From: Zerene cesonia
Lineage: Eukaryota > Arthropoda > Insecta > Lepidoptera > Pieridae
DNA length: 64,000 nucleotides
NCBI RefSeq assembly: GCF_012273895.1
Contig: NC_052120.1
Location: forward strand, 5,828,001 to 5,892,000
Direction: 5' to 3'
Position numbers and translations under genes: made by a program
Notes under the pieces: generated by a model
Database searches by the model: none
The model's input: only the letters and a program-made list of their open reading frames with translations
What the model was told of the DNA's origin: nothing
Part shown: piece by piece, positions 53,166 through 64,000 of the stretch
Layout: every line of letters starts with the position of its first letter
Position numbering within the stretch: the first letter of the stretch is position 1

Positions 53166-54914
53166 TTATATAGGAACAATCAACGTCAGTACAATTTTGT
53201 TTTAATCTTATTGTATAACAAGCAGTTACACGATTAGATAAACAGACTGTTTGTGCATTATATCATGAGTAAATACTGATGTGTTGATTAGCATAACATG
53301 ATACTATAATGATTAAAGCTGTTATATGTAATAGTTAGATATACCAAATGATAACGTCATTACCCAGCACAATCTCTCGATTGGTGCTTGATACTGACAC
53401 CATACATACCATACACCATAACATTGGTTACCATAACTATAAAAAAAATTATGCACAAAACGAACATTACATAAAAGAACATACATGCAATATTCAGCAC
53501 CTTTATTTGCAAATAACTTCTCACCATTCTGATTAGTTAAAGGTATCGATAAATTTTCTCGTCTCTAGAGGACAAGCTAAATGTTTTATAACTCAGCACT
53601 GTCTTTTATAAATCCATGCAAAGATTATAAATGTGAGTCTCTCTATCTGTCATATTCATGGCCAATCCATAAACACTGAATTTAGATGATATTTGGAGTG
53701 AAAATAGTTGAAGACTTGTTGTAAAAAATAGGGATAAAGGTTTTATGTTGTTTTTTCAGCAACCATTTGTTACAAAACTTTATTGTGAAATAAAGGAGGG
53801 ATAGTTGAAAACAACATCTAATACTAACATGTTTACTTAACTGCTCCAAAATAAATGACGATGTCGATGATTGGTCGATCAATTTAAATTTCTTTTATTA
53901 GAAAAAACGTTTTAGGAGTGTATGGTACCATATACATAAATTTATTAGCGAACGAAAGCGGTATAGTGAATGGGAAATAATTAGCGAGGTTCATTTTATA
54001 CTCATATAATGTGGAAGTCATCGTATTTTCATTTCAGCAAAGTCACCCAACACGGCTGGCATATTTGCGCGTCAACGCGTATCTATGGGTCAGTGATCTT
54101 CTATCACCTATTATAAGAAATGAAGATAAATGGACTTCTCTACGAGTTTAATACTTTAGCGGCTATGTCGATGTACTCTGCCATATTTTTCATAACTATA
54201 ATTACAAAAGTTTGCCAACGCTGTCTTTTTTCTTCCGGCCGGAACGCTAGCTGAGTTTCATCAGCCACAGCATTTTTTTTTGTCTGGAACGGGAAAAATA
54301 AAGCCAATATTACTTTAAAGATTAAAATGGAAATCCAAATGCTTCAGGCTTTAGTTCTACTTAAGGATTGATAATTAATGAAAAATGTATTGAACTTCAG
54401 AAAAAAGACATTTTCTGACTTGAACATGAGTAATTCATATCAATTATAAAATAGGTCTTATAACTTTCGTTTCTTTCATACTGCTAGATAGAAGGCTCTG
54501 GATGACTAAGAGATTTCTCAATTTCCTTAATTACGTTTTCAGTATTTTATTCATATTGGTATTTAATTTAGTTTTGATATCATTTTATTTACTACATTGC
54601 GTCGTTTGACGACTGATTTGCAAATTTAATTTACTGAACCCTTATAATGTCATCATAATTCATTCATTTTGCACTGTAATTTCTTAAAATTTTTGAAAAT
54701 TGTGAAGCTCTAAGTCTTTATAAATACGTAAAATTGTTTTGTATTTGTTAATTGTAGTTACCACACTCCTCCTAATCGGCTGTACAATGGAAATTTTGTG
54801 TGCATATCGGGTCGGTCGTACAGACGCCCAACAAGATATATATTCTATCGGATTAGAATTTTAAATAATGGTCTATCGTTTATATATAAAATATTTGATT
54901 TATATTAGATAATT

Positions 54915-54966
54915 TAAGTCTTATATTTTAAATAAATTTTATTATTTATTTAAAATATAAGACTTA
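54915..54966. repeat. Perfect 22-base inverted repeat, 8-base spacer
   Basis: Arms 54915-54936 and 54945-54966 are exact reverse complements around TTTTATTA. The arms are AT-rich (TAAGTCTTATATTTTAAATA). No flanking target-site duplication is seen. Confidence 0.9.
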
Positions 54967-55514
54967 TATAGATAGCTTTTCTTGTACATATTTTTTTGAA
55001 TTATAATAATGTCGCAAATACCTAATGTACAATAAAGTATTATAACATTACGAAAAAAACAGCTAACCGTAACAGTCAGAAACAAATTTAAAATCCTAAG
55101 GTTAGTAAAATAGGCAATAGAATAATAAATATTAATCAATAGTAGTATTTAATAAGAACATACGAGATAATAAACAATAGAAACCAGTCATATGATTTTA
55201 ATATAGCCAATGTAGTAACATTACCTATTTATCTGTGCTGGATTATTTAGGGAACAATATTGATAGTAAATGCTTTTTAACTTAATTCTCTCTCTTTTTT
55301 AGAGACTAAAAGGTTTGATTAAATAATATCACTATTGAGCTGAATTAAATGAGAAATATTTTTTTATTAATTATGCTCTTATTTATCTACGTAGCCATTT
55401 TTGAAGGTTAATTAAGTTGTAATAAGATTTTAATGTTTATTTGTACAGAAATAATTGAACATCCATGAATAAACTAACATTGAATACTAATAAGTACATA
55501 TAATATTTTTGAGT

Positions 55515-55575
55515 ATGGAAGTCGGGCATGCTCGACACGATTTAGGCTAGCTCCATACTCTCTACCCCCCCTTTT
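55515..55575 (+). mobile_element. Family G repeat, 5'-end fragment
   Basis: GGAAGTCGGGCATGCTCGACACGATTTAGGCTAGCTCC resembles the head of the 47.35-kb copy and then breaks off into a C/T run. Confidence 0.4.
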
Positions 55576-55838
55576 TCCCCTTATGTTTTCATTATATAAA
55601 TATTTGTATTTCTTATTTCTTTAAATAAATGTTCTTTCTTTCGTCTTTCTATACCTTCGTTCTCTCTTTCTATGCACAGATAGGGATTATAAATAATAGT
55701 ACCTAAATAGCTAGTATCGAATAATTCCAAGTCACTTTGAAGTGCACACCCACAACTCACACTAGGCACAAATAGAATTATAAACACCCCTTTAATAGCG
55801 TATTGCTGTGTGTATTGAATTCTTCGCGCTTTCGTGGG

Positions 55839-55856
55839 TGTGTGTGTGTGTGTGTG
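55839..55856. repeat. (TG)9 microsatellite
   Basis: Nine TG units without interruption. The open minus-strand frame across it (His-Thr repeats) is a by-product. Confidence 0.95.
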
Positions 55857-55892
55857 CGATGACATAGGTAATATTTGGAGTCGAGACATTCA

Positions 55893-56075
55893 TCTCATAT
55901 ATAAAATTCTCGTGTCACAATGTTAGTCTCTATACTCCTCCGAAACGGCTTGACCGATTCCTCTGAAATTTGGTAAGCATATTGGGTAGGTCTGAGAATC
56001 GGCTAACATCTATTTTTCATACCACTAAACGATAAGAGTAAGGCAGAACAGCGTTTGCCGGGTGCAGCTAGTCTT
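55893..56075 (+). mobile_element. Helitron-like fragment
   Basis: It contains CGAAACGGCTTGACCGATTC, GAAATTTGGTAAGCATATTG and the terminus TTTGCCGGGTGCAGCTAGT, all shared with this lepidopteran repeat class. Confidence 0.65.
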
Positions 56076-57342
56076 TATATAAATTTCAAGCCATATTTTA
56101 ATAGACAACTCAAAAAAGTTTCGGTTCTTTAAATTGTTAAATTAAAATCAAATAATAATCCAAACTTTGAACTTCAAAATTTTCATAACCTTAATCGAAT
56201 CCTGTTAATGGAATTTTGATGTAATTTCTACCATCCCTAATTTTTAAACCACCTACAGACTTATCGTGGAATAAGCGAAAAATCTTATCTCCCTGAATCT
56301 GAACGCGTATTTGTATAAGCCGCGGCTTTAATTAACCAACAAAAAATTTTACAACGAAAGGGATCAAGGGTTCGCCCTTAGAGAAAATTAAAACAATTAG
56401 AAATGATGTTCAAGGGGTATCCATTAGCGAGTTCCGACCGTAACTGATAATGCTACAGCTACGTGGGCTATTGTTCGGGCCTACAATGGCGGCACTTACG
56501 CTAAGGCTCTTATCTCGTCAACCACCTCGTTTGTACCGGGACGGTGACCGGCCTACCTGGCCCTGATAGCAGGCCGACTTTGTTGATACGTCAATAGGCT
56601 ACACTGATCTTTCAATCTACAATAAACTAGCCTGCTGAGGCATTCAACGTGGAAAACTATTCAATATTGACGCGGTTTCGATGTGTACGTATATATTTTA
56701 CAGACGTATAGGTATTGTGTTAGTTGAAGGGGTCTTATCTGTTGTATAGCATCTTTTCATCCGATCAATCCACATAAACAGCGATGGACTAAGACTTGCA
56801 ATTAAAATTTAATGAGTGCTGTTATAGCTTCAACCTACCTGTTCGCCATAGATACATATTTTTTGGTTGTACTATTTACGCAATTATAGTCTTCGAAGCT
56901 TCACGTTTAGAGAATTTAATACATTATTTTGATTTTGATTAGTCGCTAGTTTCAATCAAATTTATGAGTCGCAGGAAGAGGCACGATGTAGTAAAACTTT
57001 TATCATTCGACATAAACATTTTGAACAGATTAAAATAACGATTATAGGTATTTCAGTTGAGTATAATAATTATATGCTTAGATTTATAACAAAGAAATAA
57101 GAAAGATTTTGACAAAAATGTATTTCGGAGCAATTCCAGAAAAATGAAATTTATACATTTGTTTTGAAACTTATTTTTTCAGTTTCATAGCATTAAAATG
57201 CTGTTAAATTAGACTACGCCTATACTGTATTGTATTAATAACTAACTATTGCACAGGAAAAATAAACATATCGGATTATCGCAAATGAATCTGTTTTTAA
57301 TCAAATTTAATTGTAGCGTTGTGTTGCATATAGTAGCAGTAT

Positions 57343-57616
57343 TGGTGGCTCATTAGGGAGGACCTCGGACTTCAAAATCGATAAGTCGGGGTTCGAGACC
57401 AGGCGAACGTGAAGGATATAAATAGATTTTTCAATTTATCTGCACATGTGGAGATCATGACCATTGCTCAAAACGGTGAAGGAAAATATCGTGAGGAAAC
57501 CGGCGTGTCTGATAATCAAAAATTCGTGGTAGATTATGGCTTAAACCGTCATAGGAGCCCTGTGTCCCAGCAGTGGGAACATATGGGCTGATGATGATGA
57601 TGATGATGGTGATGAT
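57343..57616 (+). mobile_element. tRNA-derived SINE, near full length
   Basis: An A-box-like stretch (TGGCTCATTAGGGAGG) and a B box (GGTTCGAGACC, 57390-57400) at RNA polymerase III promoter spacing are followed by a body ending CAGTGGGAACATATGGGCTG and a (GAT)n tail. This is a common lepidopteran SINE design. The 60-codon open frame inside it is not a gene. Confidence 0.8.
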
Positions 57617-58728
57617 TGTGTTGCATCTTCGATAATATAGGTATAAAATAATTCAATAGGGAATCTTTACCACATATTAGTTTCCAATTGATTGAATTTC
57701 CATTTTATTACAATTTGATGCAATATGCGGTTAGATATTTTTTCATATTGCATATAAATCCTGCCTCTTTCAGCATGAAAAGTATTACCTTATTTCTTTT
57801 GCCTTTTTATCGTAGTGAGGCCATATTATTATTGAGTAAGCTGTTCACATTTTAATTAATTAATTTAATATTCCTTCGTCATTTTATATTTAAGTAAAAA
57901 TCTGAAATGGGTATCTTATTACTGCACTGTATACGTTAAAATATATACGAGTATCATGATGTTAGCTAGGTAGCCAATTACAATAACAATTTAGAGGTGA
58001 ATTTTGCTAATTCGCACATTTAGTCTGGATATCTTAAAGATTACTTCAAAACACGCTTCGCGTCACTCAAAAAGTATGCATTATTAATCTTCTATAGTTT
58101 TTATATTTTATAATTAATGTCTTAAACCTACATTGGCAAAATAGATGACTATCATAAACACAATGTACCTAACCATTATTATCAATTGTACTTACACGAG
58201 GAAAGAAATAAGAACTGCGAGCTTTTATAATTAAAAACATTTTATCGCTCGCTCAAAGTTTCCTTGCATAAATTAATGCAAGAATGATACCTCAAATTTG
58301 AACAAAGAGAAAATAACGAAGTTCTGTTCGACATGGATATACTGAGTTTATAACGAGTTGGAAAGAAACGAGAGTCATTACTCATGGGCGTGTGCCCTGA
58401 GCAGTGAGCATTCTACATCTTTTACTTACCTACTTATCTTGTATTCCTACTTTACATTCCCGACGAGGTCAACTTGCACGAATGACAGTTGTTGTTTGCT
58501 GAGTTAATGGGAACCATTTGTTTTTTGTTCCAGCAAGATTTTTCTTGGTTGCGGTTTCTCGTTGCGACGTTTCTATTGTAAGTCTCATTACTTTTCTTGA
58601 TTAAAATTTTCTTAGATACACCACATAGTCGTTTACAAGGTTATTCTATAGAAAAATCTATTTACTTCACTTCACTGTTTAATGTGATTCAATTAAGAAA
58701 AGGAACATGAATTACCATTATATTTCAA

Positions 58729-59041
58729 ACTAGCTTTCCGCCCGCGGCTTCGCCTGCGTGGTATTCGGTTATATTGCTTTCATCTCCGTATTTCAACTCC
58801 TTATATAAATATAATCTATGACTGTGAATGACATTGACATTTGTTATTCGCGTTTTTTAAAATATGCAAAAATAAATGTACATTTTTCAATATTTCTGAT
58901 AGATTTTCTTAATATTTTTTTCCGTAAGAACCTTCTCAAATACAACCAAAAAAGAATTAGTGAAATCGGTCCAGCCATTCACGCGTGATGCGGTGACCAA
59001 GGCAAACGGGTTTCATTTTTATATATATAGATAGATAGATA
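58729..59041 (-). mobile_element. Helitron-like (Lep1-type) non-autonomous element, inverted relative to 38399-38677
   Basis: It starts at ACTAGCTTTCCGCCCGCGGC and runs to a TATATATATAGATAGATAGA microsatellite. The shared core (GGTCCAGCCATTCACGCGTG, then GGTTTCATTTTTATATATAT) matches the reverse complement of the 38.4-kb copy. Confidence 0.75.
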
Positions 59042-62000
59042 GATTTCATTTGAAAAATGATATTCACATACTTTAAAAGCGCGCCTTACACTGGGCATTG
59101 GCGCAGTACCCTATTGCTGGGAATCATGAATAAATATATTTAATTAAACACACTTTTGCTATTGTTATATGAGATGTACGTACATTGATATCGTTGTGTT
59201 GTGTTGAATCAACGCGGACACAACAATATCAAACACTGCAATTATGAAGGTAATTAAATCGATTGAGTTGTTTACTAAGGTACATTATTATACCTTAGAT
59301 AGATGTTAAAATATAAACAACAATTAGATAACTAGTTGTTTTTTCATCAATTCTGATTGAAGTTAATCCTACAAAAGAGGTTTTTTGCAATTGACATAAA
59401 AAAACCTATTGTATTTTATTCCAATATAGATTTAAAATAATTTAGGTTATTATTTAAAATAAAATTCATTTTTAAAACATTTAATACCATTCATATTAAG
59501 CCTAAGACATGAAAAACATTACGTGCATAGACTACCTATATCTGAAGCATAAAATATTTCTGAATCAAATCACGAACAAAGTAAGCAATACGATTCTAGC
59601 GGGAACTCTATGAATAAAATTATCATTTTGGAGAATTGATTCTGGAAAACAGTAAAACACTTGTATTATGACCACTTAACGTTTTAGCCTACATATTGTT
59701 ATCCTTACCGCATTTTCATACAAAATTGGGTTACAAGCTAAATTAATTTATGTTATCGTATCGCCCTTTCGCTTGGTTTCAAGACCTATTTGTGCTATTG
59801 ATTTGATATATGATTATGCGATATACAATTTCGATATCGCTTCTTTCAATAAACTCGTAAATTAAATATTGTTTTACCTACAGGACATATTGTAATTTGT
59901 AGGTAACCATTACTTAAGTAATGATAATGATATTAATATCGAGAGTTATTTATTATAACTCTTATATAATGTATAAATTACGCAGAAAAAAATCATCGAC
60001 TCGTATATTTTGTAGATAGAATATTATTAGATAGACAACTACATCATTTGTGTTGTAACAACTGTAAAAAGGGACCATTGTTTAAAAAAAACAACATTAA
60101 ATCAATTATCTACATATTTGCTTAGTCAATTTACCTTGCTCGTTCTCGAATTGCCATCCCAGGGATAGTTAAAGGGCTAGCATAAAGCCTTTGACAAACT
60201 GAAACTCCTTTCGTGACGCTAGCACGCTTAATTGAAGTACAGGTAGGGTAGACGGGGTACGGTTGTGCCAATTTTCAGTTTCTCGTCTCTAGTTTCGTAT
60301 GTATGCCACTTGGCTGGCCTAAACTTGTTTTTAAGGCCCACTAGATTTCCGACCGTTGCTTCACTCGCGTAGTCAAAGGAAAAAATAGACATCCCGAAGT
60401 TTTTCCAGCGTAGCTCCCGTTCCCGTGGGATCTCCGTGACAAAATAAGATATGTCCTTTCTCGAATCTCAACCTGGTAATGGTTAACTCGTTAGAGCTAA
60501 TTACAAAGTGACACTACGGACCCCACTCGAGGACGATTGTGCTGCAGGCGTCGGTAGTAACAAGTTCAATAAATCACCTTAAAGGTTAAAACCTTTGATT
60601 GTGATTTAATTTTGATTTAAATTTTATACTGGAAATTCAATCTTGGAACACATTTTTGCAAATAGCAGCTCAATAGTCGTCATAATTATTGCAATTAGTC
60701 AAAAATATTTTACTTGAATGTGACAGAGAAAAATCTCATTACTGTATAAATAAGAATAACAATTATCAAAAGCGATTTCATTTTATTATATTAATATTAT
60801 TGTGATTATAATACTAACTTTAGGCCACCAACTTTCTACCACTAACTTTGTGGGCCCCTTCCAGGGCTTCGTCTTCGACGCCTGGCACAATAGTGTGAGT
60901 TTATTCAGATAAGCTTTAATAGTTTCGCTGTAATAATCAATCCACCCTATAGAATTGAGAGGTTCATTTAATGTTATATCAACTAATTTGATTTCATTTT
61001 TTTTTTATTAAACATTAAATTAAAATAAATGTTTCCTTCCAATATCTGCATCTTCTAAAATTGTTTGGATTTGGTTTTTATGTTAAATTCGTGTTCAAAA
61101 ACCTATTTATCGGTTTAAAGTACGGCGCAGAAACGCAGAAGAATAAAATTCCCCTTCAAGCATAGACTTAATGTCTGATAAATTATGTTTTATTTTCGGC
61201 CTTCTGGACTACGCTAGGATACAATATTCTTACACATGTTTGGTTCAGTGCTGCAACACTATCTAAAAGACAGGAACATTTTGCCAATAGTAGACTAGAT
61301 ATATCGAAATACTTATTATTGTGTTCATTCGTCAGAAGTAACTGCTTTCATAAATACAAACATCTGATAGAACATCTCAACATGCATAGAGTAGCTTTGT
61401 GAATAATTTTATTCTTGAGTTTTAAATTTACATTTTATTTTTAGGATATATACAAGCGATATAAACACTTACAATAGAATTTATAAGGCCAGCAAGGTTT
61501 TAGATCCACAAAGGCATCGATATCTCTCCATTAAAATGAAATATCCAGGTCCATCAGCATTACGTGTGAAGGAATATTATGAAATACCTTACTTCAACGG
61601 AACAATTTCAATTGAATCCCGGACTTGATCAGCGTACCAGAATTCGCCTTAGAGTAGCATCAAAATTGGCATCATATTTCAATGTCAGAGCAAATAACTT
61701 TCTAACGCCACACTCGAACTTTGTACGAACAAATCAGTCTTGGATGCACACAATGGGAGCTCTTGGGAATAGTTCATAAGTTTCGAATATATAATAATGT
61801 CGGGCGCTTCGTGGGTGCTTCAAACATAACGTACAACTTTCGAGTTCCTCATCAATTCTTTGTTAGCTTTCATTCGACTGTAATATTATTGTTGTTTATA
61901 ATCATATCGTTATGAATGGATCAATAAAAACTGCATTCATAGTTTATTATTTAAATAATGATACAATGATTAATTACAATTATTATACACTAAAATATGA

Positions 62001-64000
62001 AAAAGTAAACAACGTATTTTCACGTAGTTTTGAGCTAATGCTGCAGTTACTTAATAAAATATACAAGTGGATGTCATAAAGCTTCCGAGTTTTACCTTCT
62101 TGAGAGTATTACGACGCAAACGCCTTTTAGAGCTTATCTATTCTAGATCCAGGTCGACATTGAATACTTTCAGTTGACGTTTCTCAACAATACATTAAGT
62201 TGTCTTGAAAATAATGGTATTCTTTTGTTTTTTCGCGAATTGTACAGAGCTAAGATAAGTTTCTTTATTCGACCATATTAGAATGCCTTCATTTTAGTTC
62301 TGTTTTATCAGAACACCGGTTTAGTAGTACGAGCTTATTAATTCACTTATATTTCACAGTTTTAAAGTTAATAAAATCCTTTTTTAGTTGTATCGGTATG
62401 TAACCCAAAGGGGGTAGGGAAATAATTGTCGAACCTGCGTATAGTCAGCAGAAATCATAATGTATAATGTCATCACCTAGGTCCTCTTTACCCTAATAAA
62501 TTTTCTAAACTGATTGTGCGGGCTTTTAACACGCATTTTCGACCACCTATGTCATGAAGCTTATTTATTACAAGCTAATTTATTAATTTTCAATATTGGA
62601 TAAGACTTATATTAAAATTTGTTATATTTCGATCTGAATAAATAACAATATATAGCAAAACAATAATGTGATGGTAAGTATATTATTTCAAGACGTATAA
62701 TTACGTAATGTTCATCTTTAACATTCAAAAGGCAGTCTTTTCAATTTCGGCAGCTTGTTAGCCATTTTACACAAAATACATTTTCAAAAGATGCCGGATC
62801 CTTTGTTCTGTAACAATGAAAATACTTGAATATAAACTGAGTATCTTATCGTGGAATTTGTTACTCAGATCCTCGTTGTAAACTTTATATATCAGTACCG
62901 GCAGAGTTATATTATTTTTTATGTCATCTGTGGATTACAACGAAATCCTCCATTTAAACCTCGGCCTCGCTTTAAAATGCAATTATATTTTCATTTTTCG
63001 ACCTACAAAGTCAAATAATTTAGCCACGATAGAGCTAAGATTACTTTTGAAATTAAAAACTCAATTATTTTAAGCAAATACTATGGAGTCAATTTTAGGA
63101 GTCAAATTTAAGTTTTCAAATAACCGGTTGATATTATTGACATAATTTATCGCAAATTGGACGATTTTAAAGTATTGCAAAATGATATTCAATAATTTTG
63201 GTCCATTAATTACGAGTAAATGTAATATCACAATCGAGCAATTAGTTTATTACCACCAAGCATTTTTAGATACCTATAAAATACATTTATGCAATCATAA
63301 AACAACTTTTTTGTTGTGAAAGTAGATAATAAATAATATAGGATCGAAAAAACGATATCCTGCGGTATCATTATTTTTATTCTAACGTAGCGTATTCAAA
63401 CAATACCTGACTAAAATGAAATAATAATAAAGCGTGCGGTGACGCCAGATATTAGAGGAATTCAGTCAAACATGCTTTTGTCCGTCCACGCAAAGGCATA
63501 TTGTAGGCATTCTCTCTTGTTCCAATATAGTCAATGGTTAGTGGAATTCATATGAAATGGATCGGAAAACAAGTGTTTTTATTAGTATGCGGTATTAGTA
63601 TAATTATACAAAACGATTGATTCGTTGTAAAAATAATTATATTATATAAGCCATTATTGCAACAATAATATATTATCCATGAAGTGCATCTTATATTGAA
63701 GAAAATTAGGAAAAATAATTTATTAATTTTTTTTTTGTGATATAGTCTCATGGCACATTCAATTGATTTTCGGCTAAAGTATCTACAAAAGAAAATAAAT
63801 TTAAAAATAAAGACGTATTGTTAAATACTAAATTAGATGCTAGATATATGATGATAGGTATTCAGTTATAGGGATCACGCACTATAAAGATACAATGAAA
63901 AAAAAAAAATTAAACTTATATATATATACTAAAGGAACAAGAACTAAAGCAATGTGTTGAATATTAATAATTTAAAATTTTGTAAGCCATAAAAGGCACT
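59042..64000. other. Right end of window; no confident gene
   Basis: AT-rich apart from short islands near 60160-60590 and 60824-60894. Two exon-like pieces (60824-60894 and 61445-61477) are described as a finding. Frames at 61579-61915 overlap each other on the same strand in different phases and are not supported. Confidence 0.5.
60345..60455 (+). mobile_element. Helitron-like fragment, decayed
   Basis: It begins CACTAGATTTCCGACCGTTGCTTC and carries CGTTCCCGTGGGATCTCCGT, the reduced form of the CCCGCGGCTTC...CCCGTGGGAA body. Confidence 0.5.

Larger units (their letters stand above)
53166..57342. other. Downstream intergenic DNA, part 4; no gene supported
   Basis: It holds the inverted repeat at 54915-54966, the TG microsatellite, a Helitron-like fragment at 55893-56075 and a higher-GC island at about 56395-56600 with no open frame of note. 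Confidence 0.55.

Noticed and set aside
52849..53205. 118-codon plus-strand frame
   Set aside because: It runs through a Helitron-like fragment and its palindrome.

Overview
The window is AT-rich nuclear DNA from an insect, almost certainly a moth or butterfly (Lepidoptera). The evidence is long introns in one split gene, GT-AG splice sites, an insect-type TMTC2 protein, and many copies of repeat types I know from lepidopteran genomes: Helitron-like Lep1-type pieces starting near CCCGCGGCTTCACCCGC, a tRNA-derived SINE ending in a GAT repeat, and a poly(A)-tailed element of about 350 bp. There is nothing prokaryotic: no operons, CRISPR arrays, phage or plasmid genes.

Left end (1-8146). A 3.2-kb block occurs twice, at 814-3984 and 4985-8146, on either side of a gap of exactly 1000 N. 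The first copy stops at the last base before the gap and the second starts at the first base after it. The copies differ only by scattered substitutions and a few small indels. This is best read as two overlapping contigs or haplotypes placed end to end, not a biological duplication. On the minus strand, exon 1 of a small secreted six-cysteine peptide lies inside the block, so it is seen twice. A phase-compatible exon 2 with a stop codon and poly(A) signal lies at 143-249.

Centre (8238-30399, plus strand). Eight exons form one continuous 2001-base reading frame encoding the last 666 residues of TMTC2, an endoplasmic reticulum membrane protein. It carries the DUF1736 region, membrane segments, and a run of TPR repeats. 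The N-terminal third is missing and should lie left of the window. Two long introns (8.1 and 10.2 kb) separate exon 1, exon 2 and a compact cluster of six 3' exons. If the upstream TMTC2 exons do lie to the left, the six-cysteine peptide gene is nested antisense in a TMTC2 intron.

Right half (30400-64000). I find no confident gene here. It holds repeat fragments, two strong inverted repeats (52979-53038 and 54915-54966), microsatellites and two weak exon candidates (near 46.5 kb on minus and 58.5-61.5 kb on plus). Most open frames here are short and AT-driven and are not annotated.
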